From contig NZ_QUAC01000074.1 in the NCBI RefSeq assembly GCF_003389455.1, positions 1 through 64,000 of the forward strand: a stretch of DNA of 64,000 nucleotides. The letters are read 5' to 3'. The translations under genes were made by a program, and so were the position numbers. Positions within the stretch are counted from its first letter, which is position 1. Every line of letters begins with the position of its first letter. The notes beneath the pieces are model-generated. The model searched no databases. It was not told the origin of the DNA and saw nothing but the letters and a program-made list of their open reading frames with translations. This document shows positions 20,387 to 29,128 of the stretch, in pieces. The stretch is from Streptomyces inhibens. Lineage in GTDB: Bacteria; Actinomycetota; Actinomycetes; Streptomycetales; Streptomycetaceae.

Positions 20387-20968
20387 TCACCCCACAACCG
20401 CCTCATACAAGCTGAACCCCGCCAGCAGCGCCATCACCCCCGCCGCGATCTTGGTGATGAGCTTGAGCGGGACATGCTTCATGAGCGTACGGCCGCCCAG
20501 GATGCCCAGGCCCGCCACGGCCCACAGGGCCAGGACGGCGCCGACGCCGACCGAGAGGGGGTCGTTGTAACGGGCCGCGAGGTTGGCGGTCATGATCTGG
20601 GTCAGATCGCCGAACTCGGCGACCAGGATCATCATGAAGCCCGCCCCGGAGACCTTCCAGAAGCTCTGGTCGGCGGGCTTCTTCACCTCTTCCTCGTCGT
20701 CGTGCTTCTTGAACAGCAGCACGGCGGCGCCCGCCAGGAAGAGCACACCGACCACCCCTTGGACGAGGCGGTGCGGGAGCAGGGTGAGCACGCTGCCCGC
20801 GGCGATGGCGAGCGCGACGTGCACCAGGAAGGCGGCGGCGACACCGGCGAAGACGTAGGAGGCGCGGTAGCGGGTGCCGAGCATCAGGCCGGCGAGAGCG
20901 GTCTTGTCGGGCAGCTCGGCGAGGAAGATGACGCCGAAGACGACAGCGGCGACGGTCAAGCTGAACAC
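20387..20968 (-). CDS. TMEM165/GDT1 family (UPF0016) cation transporter
   Basis: A 193-residue membrane protein with six helices in two halves, each with the family acidic motif: AELPDKTALAG in helix 1 and AEFGDLTQI in helix 4 (canonical E-x-G-D-K/R-T/S; the first has Pro for Gly and the second Leu for Lys/Arg). A central acidic loop (KKHDDEEEVKK) lies in between. Characterised relatives export Mn2+ or Ca2+ in exchange for H+. GTG 20968 has GAGG about 11 bases upstream. No recognisable yybP-ykoY Mn2+ riboswitch precedes it, but a hairpin and an imperfect palindrome do. Confidence 0.88.
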   Translation of the reverse strand: MFSLTVAAVVFGVIFLAELPDKTALAGLMLGTRYRASYVFAGVAAAFLVHVALAIAAGSVLTLLPHRLVQGVVGVLFLAGAAVLLFKKHDDEEEVKKPADQSFWKVSGAGFMMILVAEFGDLTQIMTANLAARYNDPLSVGVGAVLALWAVAGLGILGGRTLMKHVPLKLITKIAAGVMALLAGFSLYEAVVG

Positions 20969-21024
20969 GGGGTGGAATACCTCGATCGGTCGGGCCGCAC
21001 CAAAGGGGCCCGGGAAAGGGGTCG

Positions 21025-21059
21025 CTTCGGCACGGCAGCGTCAAACACTGCGGCCGAAG
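21025..21059 (-). promoter_or_regulatory. Hairpin in the GDT1 leader
   Basis: CTTCGGcacGGCAG pairs imperfectly with CTGCggCCGAAG about 60-90 bases upstream of the GDT1 GTG. It could be a structured leader element on the minus-strand transcript. No riboswitch family is assigned. Confidence 0.35.
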
Positions 21060-21070
21060 GTCTCGCTGGC

Positions 21071-21090
21071 GCGGTATGGATACGTACCGC
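21071..21090. promoter_or_regulatory. Imperfect palindrome upstream of GDT1
   Basis: GCGGTA at 21071 and TACCGC ending at 21090 form a 6-bp inverted repeat with an 8-base centre, about 105 bases upstream of the GDT1 start. It is a candidate operator. Confidence 0.35.
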
Positions 21091-21195
21091 GCTCCGGGCG
21101 CCGGCTCGCCACGTCGTCACAGCGCGTGGAACGCGCTCCACCAAGGGCGGTGGTCGGGCGACGGGAGGGCATTATGTCGACGGTCCGGCAGAGAG

Positions 21196-22023
21196 CTACT
21201 CCCCTTCTGCTGTTTTCAAGGGTACGCGGTGCAGCAATCCGCGCGCGACCAGTTCCAGCACCATCGCGCACGCCACCGCCTGCACCGCCAACAGGGCCAC
21301 CAGGACGAACAGCTGTACCGCACCGGCCTGTACGGGCGAGGCGCCGCCGAGGAGCATGCCGACGAACGCCCCGGGGAGTGTGACCAACCCCACCGTCCGG
21401 GTCTGATCGAGCCCCGGCAGCAGCGCATCCGACGCGGCCGGGCGGGCGACCTCCATCCGGGCGTCGCGGTCCAGCAGCCCGAGCGCGAGCCCCGCCTCGA
21501 ACTCCCCGCGCCGGGTCTCCAGCTCGTCCAGCGCCCGCCGCCCGCCCAGGACCGTGGCGGTCAGCGCGCCGCCGATGAGAATGCCGCTGACGGGAATCAG
21601 GCTGAGGCCGCGCGGCGGCACCAGTCCGGTCGCGAGCAGCAGGCCGACGACCGGGACGACCCCGGCGGCGATGGGTGCGGCGGCCCACCACCAGGTGCGG
21701 TTCTGGGTGATCCGGCGGCCCGCGGTCCGTACCGCCACCGTGAACATCAGCGCGAGGAAGCACAGCAGCCAGGGGACCTCGTGGACCACCCAGCCGATGA
21801 GGTAGGAGACGGCGGCGAGTTGGGCGGCCGCGCGCAGTCCGGCGACGGCGATGGCCCGGGCATGGCCGAGGTGCGCCAGTGCGGCGACGGTCACGGCGAC
21901 GACCAGCAGGACGGCGAGGACGACCCCGAGGGTGACGTTGACCGGCAGCAGCACGCGATCACTGTAGGGGGACCACAGGGGGCGCATGCGCGGGAGCGAC
22001 TCAACCGGAGTGCCGTTATTCAC
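21196..22023 (-). CDS. UPF0014 (FetB-like) ABC transporter permease
   Basis: A 275-residue protein with about seven membrane segments and the UPF0014 motifs AGLRAAAQLAAVSYLIG, RTWWWAAAPI, GGRRALDEL and TRTVGLVTLPGAFVGMLLGG. E. coli FetB pairs with the ATPase FetA in iron efflux and oxidative stress tolerance. No FetA gene is adjacent here, so the ATPase must be encoded elsewhere. The GTG start at 22023 has GGAG 9 bases upstream; both lie in a perfect hairpin (22006-22036). Confidence 0.83.
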   Translation of the reverse strand: MNNGTPVESLPRMRPLWSPYSDRVLLPVNVTLGVVLAVLLVVAVTVAALAHLGHARAIAVAGLRAAAQLAAVSYLIGWVVHEVPWLLCFLALMFTVAVRTAGRRITQNRTWWWAAAPIAAGVVPVVGLLLATGLVPPRGLSLIPVSGILIGGALTATVLGGRRALDELETRRGEFEAGLALGLLDRDARMEVARPAASDALLPGLDQTRTVGLVTLPGAFVGMLLGGASPVQAGAVQLFVLVALLAVQAVACAMVLELVARGLLHRVPLKTAEGE

Positions 22024-22036
22024 TTATGGCACTCCG
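22006..22036 (-). promoter_or_regulatory. Hairpin enclosing the Shine-Dalgarno and start codon of the fetB-like gene
   Basis: In minus-strand RNA a perfect 9-bp stem (CGGAGUGCC / GGCACUCCG) holds the GGAG Shine-Dalgarno in its 5' arm, and the GUG start codon falls in the 13-base loop. Translation would be blocked unless the hairpin opens. The same palindrome could be a DNA operator. Confidence 0.5.
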
Positions 22037-22161
22037 TCAGCCCTTGAACTGACGTGGGCATGTCGCCACCCTGTTACCTGGTGCCCATCCCATGGCAACC
22101 CCACATCGTCACCATGGGCGCGCACCGCACGGCAACTTCCCCCCACTCCAAGGGAGTTTCG

Positions 22162-22806
22162 ATGGCAAAGGTCTACGCGCGTCGAGTTTCCATCGCCGCG
22201 GGTTCGGCCGCGGCCCTGGTCTGCACGCTGATGCTGAGCGGCCAGACCGCCCAGGCAGCGCCGCCCAGCCCGCCCAGCGCGGCCACCGCACGGACGTACC
22301 TCACCGAGATCAAGGAGCAGCCCGAGGGCCCGCAGGACGGCTACAGCCGCGACAAGTTCCCGCACTGGATCGACCAGGGGAACAACTGCAACACCCGCGA
22401 GGTGGTGCTCAAGCGTGACGGCACCAACGTGCAGCAGGACGGCAGCTGTGCGGCGGTCAGCGGCACCTGGGTCTCCGCGTACGACGGCGCGACCTGGACC
22501 CAGGCCTCCGACCTGGACATCGACCATGTCGTACCGCTGTCGGAGGCGTGGAAGTCGGGCGCCGCGCAGTGGACCACCGCGAAGCGTCAGGAGCTCGCCA
22601 ACGACCTGACGCACTCCCAGCTGATAGCTGTCACCGACAACGTCAACCAGGCCAAGGGCGACAAGGACCCGGCGAAGTGGCTGCCGTCGAAGGCGTCGTA
22701 CCACTGCGAGTACGCCCGGATGTGGGTGTGGGTGAAGCACGAGTACGGCATGACCGCGGACTCCGCGGAGAAGGCCGCCCTGAAGAAGATCCTGGACGGC
22801 TGCTGA
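22162..22806 (+). CDS. Secreted HNH endonuclease (GmrSD/DUF1524-type)
   Basis: A 214-residue protein with a signal peptide (RRVSIAAGSAAALVCTLMLSG, cleavage near AQAAP). The nuclease core is DIDHVVPLSEAW, then LANDLTHSQLIAVTDNVNQAKG and DPAKWLP, the His-Asn-Asn arrangement of this HNH group. It is probably exported and degrades extracellular DNA or RNA. AGGGAG lies about 6 bases before ATG 22162. Four Cys residues may form disulfides. A strong hairpin follows. Confidence 0.88.
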   Translation: MAKVYARRVSIAAGSAAALVCTLMLSGQTAQAAPPSPPSAATARTYLTEIKEQPEGPQDGYSRDKFPHWIDQGNNCNTREVVLKRDGTNVQQDGSCAAVSGTWVSAYDGATWTQASDLDIDHVVPLSEAWKSGAAQWTTAKRQELANDLTHSQLIAVTDNVNQAKGDKDPAKWLPSKASYHCEYARMWVWVKHEYGMTADSAEKAALKKILDGC

Positions 22807-22838
22807 CCGCACCCGCGCCCCTCAGGTGAACCGATCCT

Positions 22839-22878
22839 GCGCGCCCGTCGACCGGAAACCACCGGCCGGCGGGCGCGC
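22839..22878 (+). terminator. Hairpin terminator after the nuclease gene
   Basis: GCGCGCCCG pairs with CGGGCGCGC over 9 bp, with a further CCGG/CCGG inner pairing, about 33 bases past the stop. Confidence 0.7.
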
Positions 22879-22946
22879 CGCCGTCCCGGCCACCCGCCGC
22901 GCCGCCTCTGCTCCTATCCTCTGACCACGACAAGGGGAGGACACCG

Positions 22947-24668
22947 ATGGCCGGACTGCGCTTGGGACCGCTGCTGCGGTATGTCGACGCGGACAGCGCG
23001 ACGGTGTGGGTGGAGACCGACCGGCCGTGCGAGGTACGGATCCGCTGCGAGGGCGGGGCGGGCGGCGCCGAGCGCACCTGGCAGGTGGCCGGGCACCACT
23101 ACGCGCTGGTCCCGGTGACCGGTCTGACGCCCGGCAGCGCGACGCCCTACCAGGTGCTGCTGGACGAGCAGCAGGTCTGGCCGCTGCCCGACAGTCACTT
23201 CCCACAGAGCACGATCCGCACCCTCCCGGCCTCCGGGGAGGAGCCGCTGCGCCTCGCCTTCGGCTCCTGCCGCTGGTCCGCGACGCCCTCGAAGGCCGCC
23301 CACGACCCGGTCGGCCCGGACGCGCTGGACACCCTCGCCGCCACTCTGGCCGCCGATCCGGACCGCGAACGTCCGGACGTACTGCTGCTGTTGGGCGACC
23401 AGGTCTACGCCGACCAGACCTCCGAGGCGACCGCCCGGGCGCTGGCCGCCCGCCGCGACCTCACCGAGCCCCCGTGGAAGCAGGTCGCCGACTACGAGGA
23501 ATACACCCACCTCTACTACGAGTCCTGGACCGACCCGGAGGTCCGGTGGCTGCTGTCCACGGTCCCCAGCTGCATGATCTTCGACGACCACGATGTGATC
23601 GACGACTGGAACACCTCGGCGGCCTGGCTGGCCCGGATGCGGGCCACCACCTGGTGGCGCGAGCGGATACTGGGCGGCCTGATGTCGTACTGGGTGCATC
23701 AGCATCTGGGCAATCTCTCGCCCGCCGAGCTGGCCGTCGACGAGCTGTACGCCCAGGTGCGGGCGGTGCCCGACGGCACGGACCTGGTGCGGGAGTTCGC
23801 GGCCGACGCGAACGCCGATCCGGCGTGTGCGCGCTGGAGCTACCGCCGCGACTTCGGCCGGGTGCGCCTGGTCATGATCGACACCCGCGCCACCCGTGTC
23901 CTGGACGAGGGCAACCGCGCGATGCTCGACAAGAGCGAGGGTGAATGGCTGCGGCAGGCGGTGCTGGAGGGGCGCGGCAGCTACGACCACCTGCTGCTCG
24001 GCAGTTCGCTGCCGTGGCTGCTGCCGCATCTCATCCATGCGGCGGAGGGCTGGAACGCCGCGCTGTGCGGCGGCGAACGCGGCCCCCGCTGGGCCCGTAG
24101 AAGCGAGTTCCTGCGCCAGCGCGCCGATTTGGAGCACTGGGCGGCCTTCCCCGATTCGTTCACCGCGCTCACCGAGCTGATCGCCGAGGCCGGCTCCGGC
24201 GCAAACGCCCCGGCCACGGTCTGTGTGCTGTCCGGGGACGTGCACCATGCCTACGTGGCGGAGCCGCACTGGCGCGGCGCCGGCCAGGAGCCCACGAGCC
24301 GGGTGCTGCAGCTGACCTGCTCCCCCGTCCACAACAGCATCCCCGGCTCGCTGCAGGCCGGTTTCCGCTTCGGCTGGAGCCGGTCCGGCCGGTGGCTGGG
24401 CAAGCTGCTGGCCCGGCACGGGCGGCTGACCCGGCCGCCCGTGAAGTGGCGGCGCACGGGCGGCCCTTGGTTCGGCAATCAGCTGATGACGCTGACGCTG
24501 GTGGGCCGTACGGCGCGGATCGCCCTGGATCAGGCCCGCCGGGAGAAGCAGGGAGACGTCCGGCTCGTCACGGTCTGGCGGGATGCGGCGGCCGGTGCGC
24601 GGGTTGCCGGGGAAACCGCTGATGCGGACGTTTCCGCCCCCGGAACCGACCGGCCGAAGAGCGGATGA
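22947..24668 (+). CDS. PhoD-like alkaline phosphatase/phosphodiesterase
   Basis: A 573-residue protein: an N-terminal fibronectin-like PhoD_N region (to about 95), then the metallophosphatase core with FGSCRW, LLLGDQVYADQ, IFDDHDVIDDWNTS, VMIDTR and LSGDVHHAYVAE, which supply the metal ligands. Unlike classic PhoD it has no obvious twin-arginine signal, so it may act in the cytoplasm or be released otherwise. It probably hydrolyses phosphomono- or diesters with Ca2+/Fe3+. A 140-base gap upstream carries the terminator of the previous gene. Confidence 0.88.
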   Translation: MAGLRLGPLLRYVDADSATVWVETDRPCEVRIRCEGGAGGAERTWQVAGHHYALVPVTGLTPGSATPYQVLLDEQQVWPLPDSHFPQSTIRTLPASGEEPLRLAFGSCRWSATPSKAAHDPVGPDALDTLAATLAADPDRERPDVLLLLGDQVYADQTSEATARALAARRDLTEPPWKQVADYEEYTHLYYESWTDPEVRWLLSTVPSCMIFDDHDVIDDWNTSAAWLARMRATTWWRERILGGLMSYWVHQHLGNLSPAELAVDELYAQVRAVPDGTDLVREFAADANADPACARWSYRRDFGRVRLVMIDTRATRVLDEGNRAMLDKSEGEWLRQAVLEGRGSYDHLLLGSSLPWLLPHLIHAAEGWNAALCGGERGPRWARRSEFLRQRADLEHWAAFPDSFTALTELIAEAGSGANAPATVCVLSGDVHHAYVAEPHWRGAGQEPTSRVLQLTCSPVHNSIPGSLQAGFRFGWSRSGRWLGKLLARHGRLTRPPVKWRRTGGPWFGNQLMTLTLVGRTARIALDQARREKQGDVRLVTVWRDAAAGARVAGETADADVSAPGTDRPKSG

Positions 24669-24874
24669 TGCGGGCGATTCCGCATCCGTAACCGCGCGGC
24701 CGGCCACCGGCGTACAGGCGGCCGACCTGCGGATCCGGCGGATTTCTTTGCCTACCCGGGTGCTGCACCACGGGGGCCTGCGGTGATGATGGGGCGCACA
24801 TTTGCTCGTCGCCCGCACTCTCGGGCGGCCCGCGCCCGCGCGCCGGCCGTCCGCCGCCCCAGGGAGAGCCCCTC

Positions 24875-26806
24875 TTGGCAGCCGACCACATCGCCGACCG
24901 CCACCCCCGGCCCGCCATCGCCATCGTCGGCGCGGGGCCGCGCGGGACGAGTGTGCTGGAGCGGATCTGCGCCTCGGCCGCCGAACTGGCCCCGGGCGCC
25001 CGGCTGACCGTCCATGTCATCGATCCCGCCCCGCCCGGCGCCGGCCAGGTGTGGCGCACCGCCCAGCCGCCCGAGCTGCTGATGAACACCGTGGCGTCGC
25101 AGGTCACGCTGTTCACCGACGACAGCGTGGAGTGCGCGGGCCCGATACGCACCGGGCCGAGCCTGTACGCCTGGCAGGGGTGCGAGGTCGGACCGGACGA
25201 CTATCCGGGGCGCGCGCTGTACGGCCGCTATCTGGAGTGGGTGTTCCGCCACACGGTGCGCACCGCCCCCGAGGACGTGACCGTCGTGGCGCACACGGCC
25301 CGCGCGGTGCGGCTGACCGAGGCCCCCGGCGGCACCCAGTCGCTCACCCTGGACGACGGCCGGACGTTGCACGGCCTGGGGGCGGTGGTCCTCGCGCAGG
25401 GCCATCTGCCGACCGCTTTGAACCGCGAGCAGCGGCGCTCGGCCGACTACGCCGCCGGGCACGGGCTGTGCTATCTGCCGCCCGCCAACCCCGCCGATCT
25501 CTCCGCCTCTTTGGAGGCGCTGGCACCCGGGCGGCCGGTGCTGCTGCGCGGTCTCGGCCTCAACTTCTTCGATCACATGGCGCTGCTGACAACGGCCCGC
25601 GGCGGCCGGTTCGTACCGGGCGGGGACGGCGCGCTGACGTATCTGCCGTCCGGCCGCGAACCCCGGCTGTTCGCCGGGTCCCGGCGCGGCATCCCGTACC
25701 ACGCGCGCGGCGACAACGCGAAGGGCGCGCACGGCCGTCATCTGCCGCTGCTGCTCACGCCGGACGTGATCGCCGGCTTCCGCAAGCGCGCCGACTCCGG
25801 CGAACTCCCCGACTTCCTGGCGGAGGTCTGGCCCCTGGTCGCCAAGGAGGTGGAGACGGTCTATTACGAGGCGCTGCTGGTGCGGCGGGGGGAGGGCGGC
25901 GACCGGTTCCGCGACCGCTTCCTGGGCAGCGCGCACCGCAGCCCCGAAGAGGCCGCCGCCCTGGACGCCTTCGGTATCGCGCCCGCCGAGCGCTGGGACT
26001 GGGACCGGGTCTCCCGGCCGCACGCGGAGCGGTCGTTCGCCGACCGGGCCGCGTTCCGCGAGTGGCTGCTGGACCATCTGCGCACGGACGTCGCCCACGC
26101 CCGGCAGGGCAATGTGTCCGGTCCGGTCAAGGCGGCCCTCGATGTGCTGCGGGATCTGCGCAACGAGCTGCGGCAGATCGTCGACCACGGCGGACTGGCC
26201 GGCGCGTCCCGCCGCGACCATCTGGACCGCTGGTACACCCCGCTCAACGCCTTTCTGTCCATCGGGCCGCCGCGGCGCCGGATAGCGGAGATGGCGGCGC
26301 TGATCGAGGCGGGGGTGCTGGAGGTGGTCGGCCCCCGTATGACGGTCCGGCTCGGCGCCGATGACGGCCGCGGGCCCGGTTTCACGGCGTACTCGCCGGA
26401 CGTTCCGGGGTCCGAGGTGACGGCGACGGCGCTGATCGAGGCGCGGCTGCCGGAGCCGGATCTACGGCGTACCGCGGACGAGCTGCTGTCGCGGCTGCTG
26501 GCCGACGGCGGCTGCCGGCCGCACCTCGCGGACGGCTACGAGACCGGCGGGCTCGATGTGTCGCCCAGTCCGTACCACCTTGTGGAGGCGGACGGCAGGC
26601 ACCATCCGCGGCGTTTCGCGGTGGGGGTTCCTACGGAGGGCGTGCACTGGGTGACGGCGGCGGGGGCGCGGCCCGGGGTGGGGTCGGTCACGCTGGCCGA
26701 CACCGATGCGGTGGCGCGGGCGGCGCTGCGGGCCGCGGTCGAGGAGGCCGTCGAGGGCGCGGGCGCGGCTGGTTCGGACCAAAGGTCCCATTTGACCAAC
26801 GATTGA
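24875..26806 (+). CDS. FAD/NAD(P)-binding oxidoreductase-like protein
   Basis: A 643-residue protein beginning at TTG 24875 (GGGAGAG 6 bases before) with a Rossmann dinucleotide motif IAIVGAGPRGTSVLER at residues 14-29. It matches the long FAD-NAD(P)-binding family (pfam13454 type) with GGEYGG-less middle motifs VLAQGHLPT and LLRGLGLNFFDHM. Members are flavoproteins of mostly unknown substrate, some linked to siderophore or amino-acid N-hydroxylation. It ends where the DoxX promoter begins. Confidence 0.82.
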   Translation: MAADHIADRHPRPAIAIVGAGPRGTSVLERICASAAELAPGARLTVHVIDPAPPGAGQVWRTAQPPELLMNTVASQVTLFTDDSVECAGPIRTGPSLYAWQGCEVGPDDYPGRALYGRYLEWVFRHTVRTAPEDVTVVAHTARAVRLTEAPGGTQSLTLDDGRTLHGLGAVVLAQGHLPTALNREQRRSADYAAGHGLCYLPPANPADLSASLEALAPGRPVLLRGLGLNFFDHMALLTTARGGRFVPGGDGALTYLPSGREPRLFAGSRRGIPYHARGDNAKGAHGRHLPLLLTPDVIAGFRKRADSGELPDFLAEVWPLVAKEVETVYYEALLVRRGEGGDRFRDRFLGSAHRSPEEAAALDAFGIAPAERWDWDRVSRPHAERSFADRAAFREWLLDHLRTDVAHARQGNVSGPVKAALDVLRDLRNELRQIVDHGGLAGASRRDHLDRWYTPLNAFLSIGPPRRRIAEMAALIEAGVLEVVGPRMTVRLGADDGRGPGFTAYSPDVPGSEVTATALIEARLPEPDLRRTADELLSRLLADGGCRPHLADGYETGGLDVSPSPYHLVEADGRHHPRRFAVGVPTEGVHWVTAAGARPGVGSVTLADTDAVARAALRAAVEEAVEGAGAAGSDQRSHLTND

Positions 26807-26837
26807 ACTTGCAAGTACTGGTTAGGCGCCCCTAACC
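26807..26837 (+). promoter_or_regulatory. Palindromic promoter region of the first doxX gene
   Basis: ACTTGCAAGT (26807-26816) is a perfect 10-bp palindrome containing a possible -35 TTGCAA. GGTTAGG-cgcc-CCTAACC (26820-26837) is a perfect 7-bp inverted repeat that covers the likely -10 (TAACCT). The DoxX start is 51 bases downstream. The layout suggests repressor control. Confidence 0.55.
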
Positions 26838-26888
26838 TGTGCCTCCACGGTTACCTCTTCGTCCCCAGAAGCCGTAGGAGTCCCCCAC

Positions 26889-27353
26889 ATGTCCGCACCG
26901 TTGAACTCGTTCACCCAGAGAGCCACCCCGCACGTGCTCGCGCTCTTCCGCGTCGTCGTCGGGCTGCTCTTCGCCTGCCACGGGGCGTCCTCGCTCTTCG
27001 GCGTCCTCGGTGGCGCGATGGGCCAGGGCGGCACCGTCCCCACCGGCGCCTGGCCCGGCTGGTTCGCCGCCGTGATCCAGCTGGCCGGCGGCATCCTCGT
27101 GATGCTCGGCCTGGGCACCCGCGCCGCGGCGTTCATCAGCTCCGGCTCGATGGCCTACGCGTACTTCTCCGCCCACCAGGGCACGGCGCTGTGGCCGATA
27201 CAGAACGGCGGCGAGGCGTCCGCGATGTTCTGCTGGGCCTTCCTGCTGATCTTCTTCATCGGCCCCGGCGCCTGGGCGCTCGACCGCGTCTTCTTCGGCG
27301 AGCGCGAGCGGACGGCGACCCCAGCCGCCCAGCAGGAGCCTTCCGCCGCCTGA
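26889..27353 (+). CDS. DoxX family membrane protein
   Basis: A 154-residue four-helix membrane protein of the DoxX family: LFRVVVGLLFACHGASSLFG, IQLAGGILVMLGLGTRAAAF, SSGSMAYAYFSAH, FCWAFLLIFFIGPGAWALD. In mycobacteria DoxX is part of a membrane oxidoreductase complex tied to redox and thiol stress; a similar role is inferred. A second DoxX gene lies at 36.8 kb with a related palindrome in its promoter. A strong terminator follows. Confidence 0.88.
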   Translation: MSAPLNSFTQRATPHVLALFRVVVGLLFACHGASSLFGVLGGAMGQGGTVPTGAWPGWFAAVIQLAGGILVMLGLGTRAAAFISSGSMAYAYFSAHQGTALWPIQNGGEASAMFCWAFLLIFFIGPGAWALDRVFFGERERTATPAAQQEPSAA

Positions 27354-27389
27354 TCCGCGGACGGCGGGACCTCGTCCCGGTGCTTTCCA

Positions 27390-27425
27390 CACGGCCCGTA
27401 CGGCATCTCCGCCGTACGGGCCGTG
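27390..27425. terminator. 15-bp perfect hairpin terminator
   Basis: A 15-bp stem (27390-27404 with 27411-27425) and a 6-base loop (atctcc) lie 37 bases past the DoxX stop. It is one of the strongest hairpins in the window. Confidence 0.8.
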
Positions 27426-27570
27426 CCGCGTCCACGGGCGCGGTGACACTTCCAACACAGTCCACCCCACGCCTCCCGGCCACAGAAGCCAGGCGTACGC
27501 TGTATGGCTGTAGAGCCGCCCCTGCCGCACCGAGCGACGTCGCGGCGGGGTTCGGACCGGGAGTAGGACG

Positions 27571-28215
27571 TTGTTGGAAAGCCTGGGGTCCCTCAGCGGC
27601 ACCCCTTGGGTCTATGTGATCGTCAGCCTCTCGATCGTTCTCGATGTGTTCGTACCGATCCTGCCCAGCGGGGTCCTGGTGATCGCCGCGGCCACCACGG
27701 CCGCCGGTACCAGCACCGCGGTCGGCGGCGTCGATGTCGCCTCGTCCGTCCACGGTGGCGCCCCTCTGGCCCAGATGTTCTCCCTGGTGCTCTGCGCGGC
27801 CACCGCCTCGGTGCTCGGCGACATGGTCGCCTACCGGCTCGCCTGGCGCGGCGGCGACCGCTTCGACCGGACCATCGGCCGCTCCCGTCGGCTGACGGCG
27901 GCGCAGAAAAGGCTCGGCACGGCGCTGACGCGAGGCGGTGGCGGCATCGTCGTTCTGGCCCGCTTCGCACCCGCCGGGCGGTCCGTGGTCAGCCTGGGCG
28001 CCGGCGTCGCACACCGTACGGTCCGCGAGTTCCTCCCCTGGTCCGCCCTGGCCGGCCTTGCCTGGGCCGCCTACAGCGTGAGCCTCGGCTACTTCGGCGG
28101 CCACTGGCTCGGCATGTCCTGGGTGAGCCCCGCGCTCTCCGTCGTCGCCCTCTTCGCCGCCGGATCGGCCGCGGCCTTCCTGATGCGCCGTCCGGACCGC
28201 GGCACCGCGCACTGA
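27571..28215 (+). CDS. DedA/SNARE-associated family membrane protein
   Basis: A 214-residue membrane protein of the DedA/VTT family: VFVPILPSGVLVIAAATTA, GDMVAYRLAWRGGDR, and FAPAGRSVVSLGAGVAHRTVREFLPWSAL, which contains the re-entrant region Arg of DedA proteins. Members act as lipid scramblases or flippases such as undecaprenyl-phosphate transporters. The TTG start at 27571 (TTG also at 27574) follows GGGAGTAGGA. An 86-base gap separates it from no partner; it is likely monocistronic with the GNAT gene after it. Confidence 0.84.
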   Translation: MLESLGSLSGTPWVYVIVSLSIVLDVFVPILPSGVLVIAAATTAAGTSTAVGGVDVASSVHGGAPLAQMFSLVLCAATASVLGDMVAYRLAWRGGDRFDRTIGRSRRLTAAQKRLGTALTRGGGGIVVLARFAPAGRSVVSLGAGVAHRTVREFLPWSALAGLAWAAYSVSLGYFGGHWLGMSWVSPALSVVALFAAGSAAAFLMRRPDRGTAH

Positions 28216-28262
28216 CCGCACGGCGGAAAACTCCTGGCCGGTTGTCAGACCCCGGTGCGACG

Positions 28263-28904
28263 ATGAAGAACATGAGCGGTACGAACGACACCGACGCCTC
28301 GAACGACCCGCACAACGACGCCGCGAACAACGCCTCGAACGACGCCTCGAACGACGCCGGCGGCAACACCCCGGCAGCCCCTGCCGTCAGCATCCGCAGC
28401 TGGCATCCGCGCCCCGAGACCACCGACGACATACCGGCCGTCCGCCGGGTCAACCTCGGCGCCTTCGGGACGGCCGAAGAGGCGGATCTCGTCGATGCCC
28501 TGCGCCGCGACCCGTCCGCCTGGCTGCCCGGACTCTCCTACGTCGCCGACGCGCCGGACGGCACCCCGGCCGCTCATGCCCTGCTGACGCGCTGTCATAT
28601 CGACGATGCCCCGGCCGTCGCGCTCGCCCCGTGCGCGGTGCTGCCCGAGTACCAGAAGCACGGTGCGGGCGGTGCGGTGATCCGGGCGCTCCTGGAGGCC
28701 GCCCGGGCGGCCGGCGAGCGGACCGCGATCGTGCTCGGCCATCCCCTGTATTACCCACGCTTCGGGTTCGCACCGGCCGCCGGCCGGTTCGGCATCCTGC
28801 CTCCGCAGCCCTGGCCCGACGAGGCCTTCATGGCGCTGTCCCTGGACGGCTCCATACCCCCGCGCGGCACGGTGCGCTACGCGGGGGCGTTCGGCATCGA
28901 CTGA
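28263..28904 (+). CDS. GNAT family N-acetyltransferase with Asn/Asp/Ala-rich N-terminus
   Basis: A protein of about 213 residues. The first 40 are low complexity (repeats of NDAANNASNDASNDAGG). The GNAT domain that follows shows VNLGAFGTAEEADLVDALR, LAPCAVLPEYQKHGAGGAVI (acetyl-CoA loop) and GHPLYYPRFGFAPA, typical of the YhbS-like putative acetyltransferases. ATG 28263 and ATG 28272 are both possible. The substrate is unknown. Confidence 0.84.
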   Translation: MKNMSGTNDTDASNDPHNDAANNASNDASNDAGGNTPAAPAVSIRSWHPRPETTDDIPAVRRVNLGAFGTAEEADLVDALRRDPSAWLPGLSYVADAPDGTPAAHALLTRCHIDDAPAVALAPCAVLPEYQKHGAGGAVIRALLEAARAAGERTAIVLGHPLYYPRFGFAPAAGRFGILPPQPWPDEAFMALSLDGSIPPRGTVRYAGAFGID

Positions 28905-29128
28905 CCTCGGCCCGGCGCCGCCCCTCCGCGGCGCCACCGAGCCGGGCCGTCCTGCTCCCGCCCCGGTGCGGACCAGGTGCGATCCCGATACGGAGTAAAG
29001 TCGACCGTCACACCACTCCCGTCCCACCGCCCCCTGCGAGCGCCCGCCGCTCCCCCGGCGCCGGACCGGCGCCGCATCAGGGCGGCCCCATGGGAGGGGT
29101 CCGAACCACACACGCGAGGCACATTTCG

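Noticed and set aside
20969..21180. yybP-ykoY manganese riboswitch upstream of the GDT1 gene
   Set aside because: The leader has a hairpin but I could not find the conserved yybP-ykoY core sequences.
26820..26837. IdeR/DmdR iron box in the doxX promoter
   Set aside because: GGTTAGG-cgcc-CCTAACC resembles half-sites, but the spacing does not fit the 19-bp IdeR consensus.
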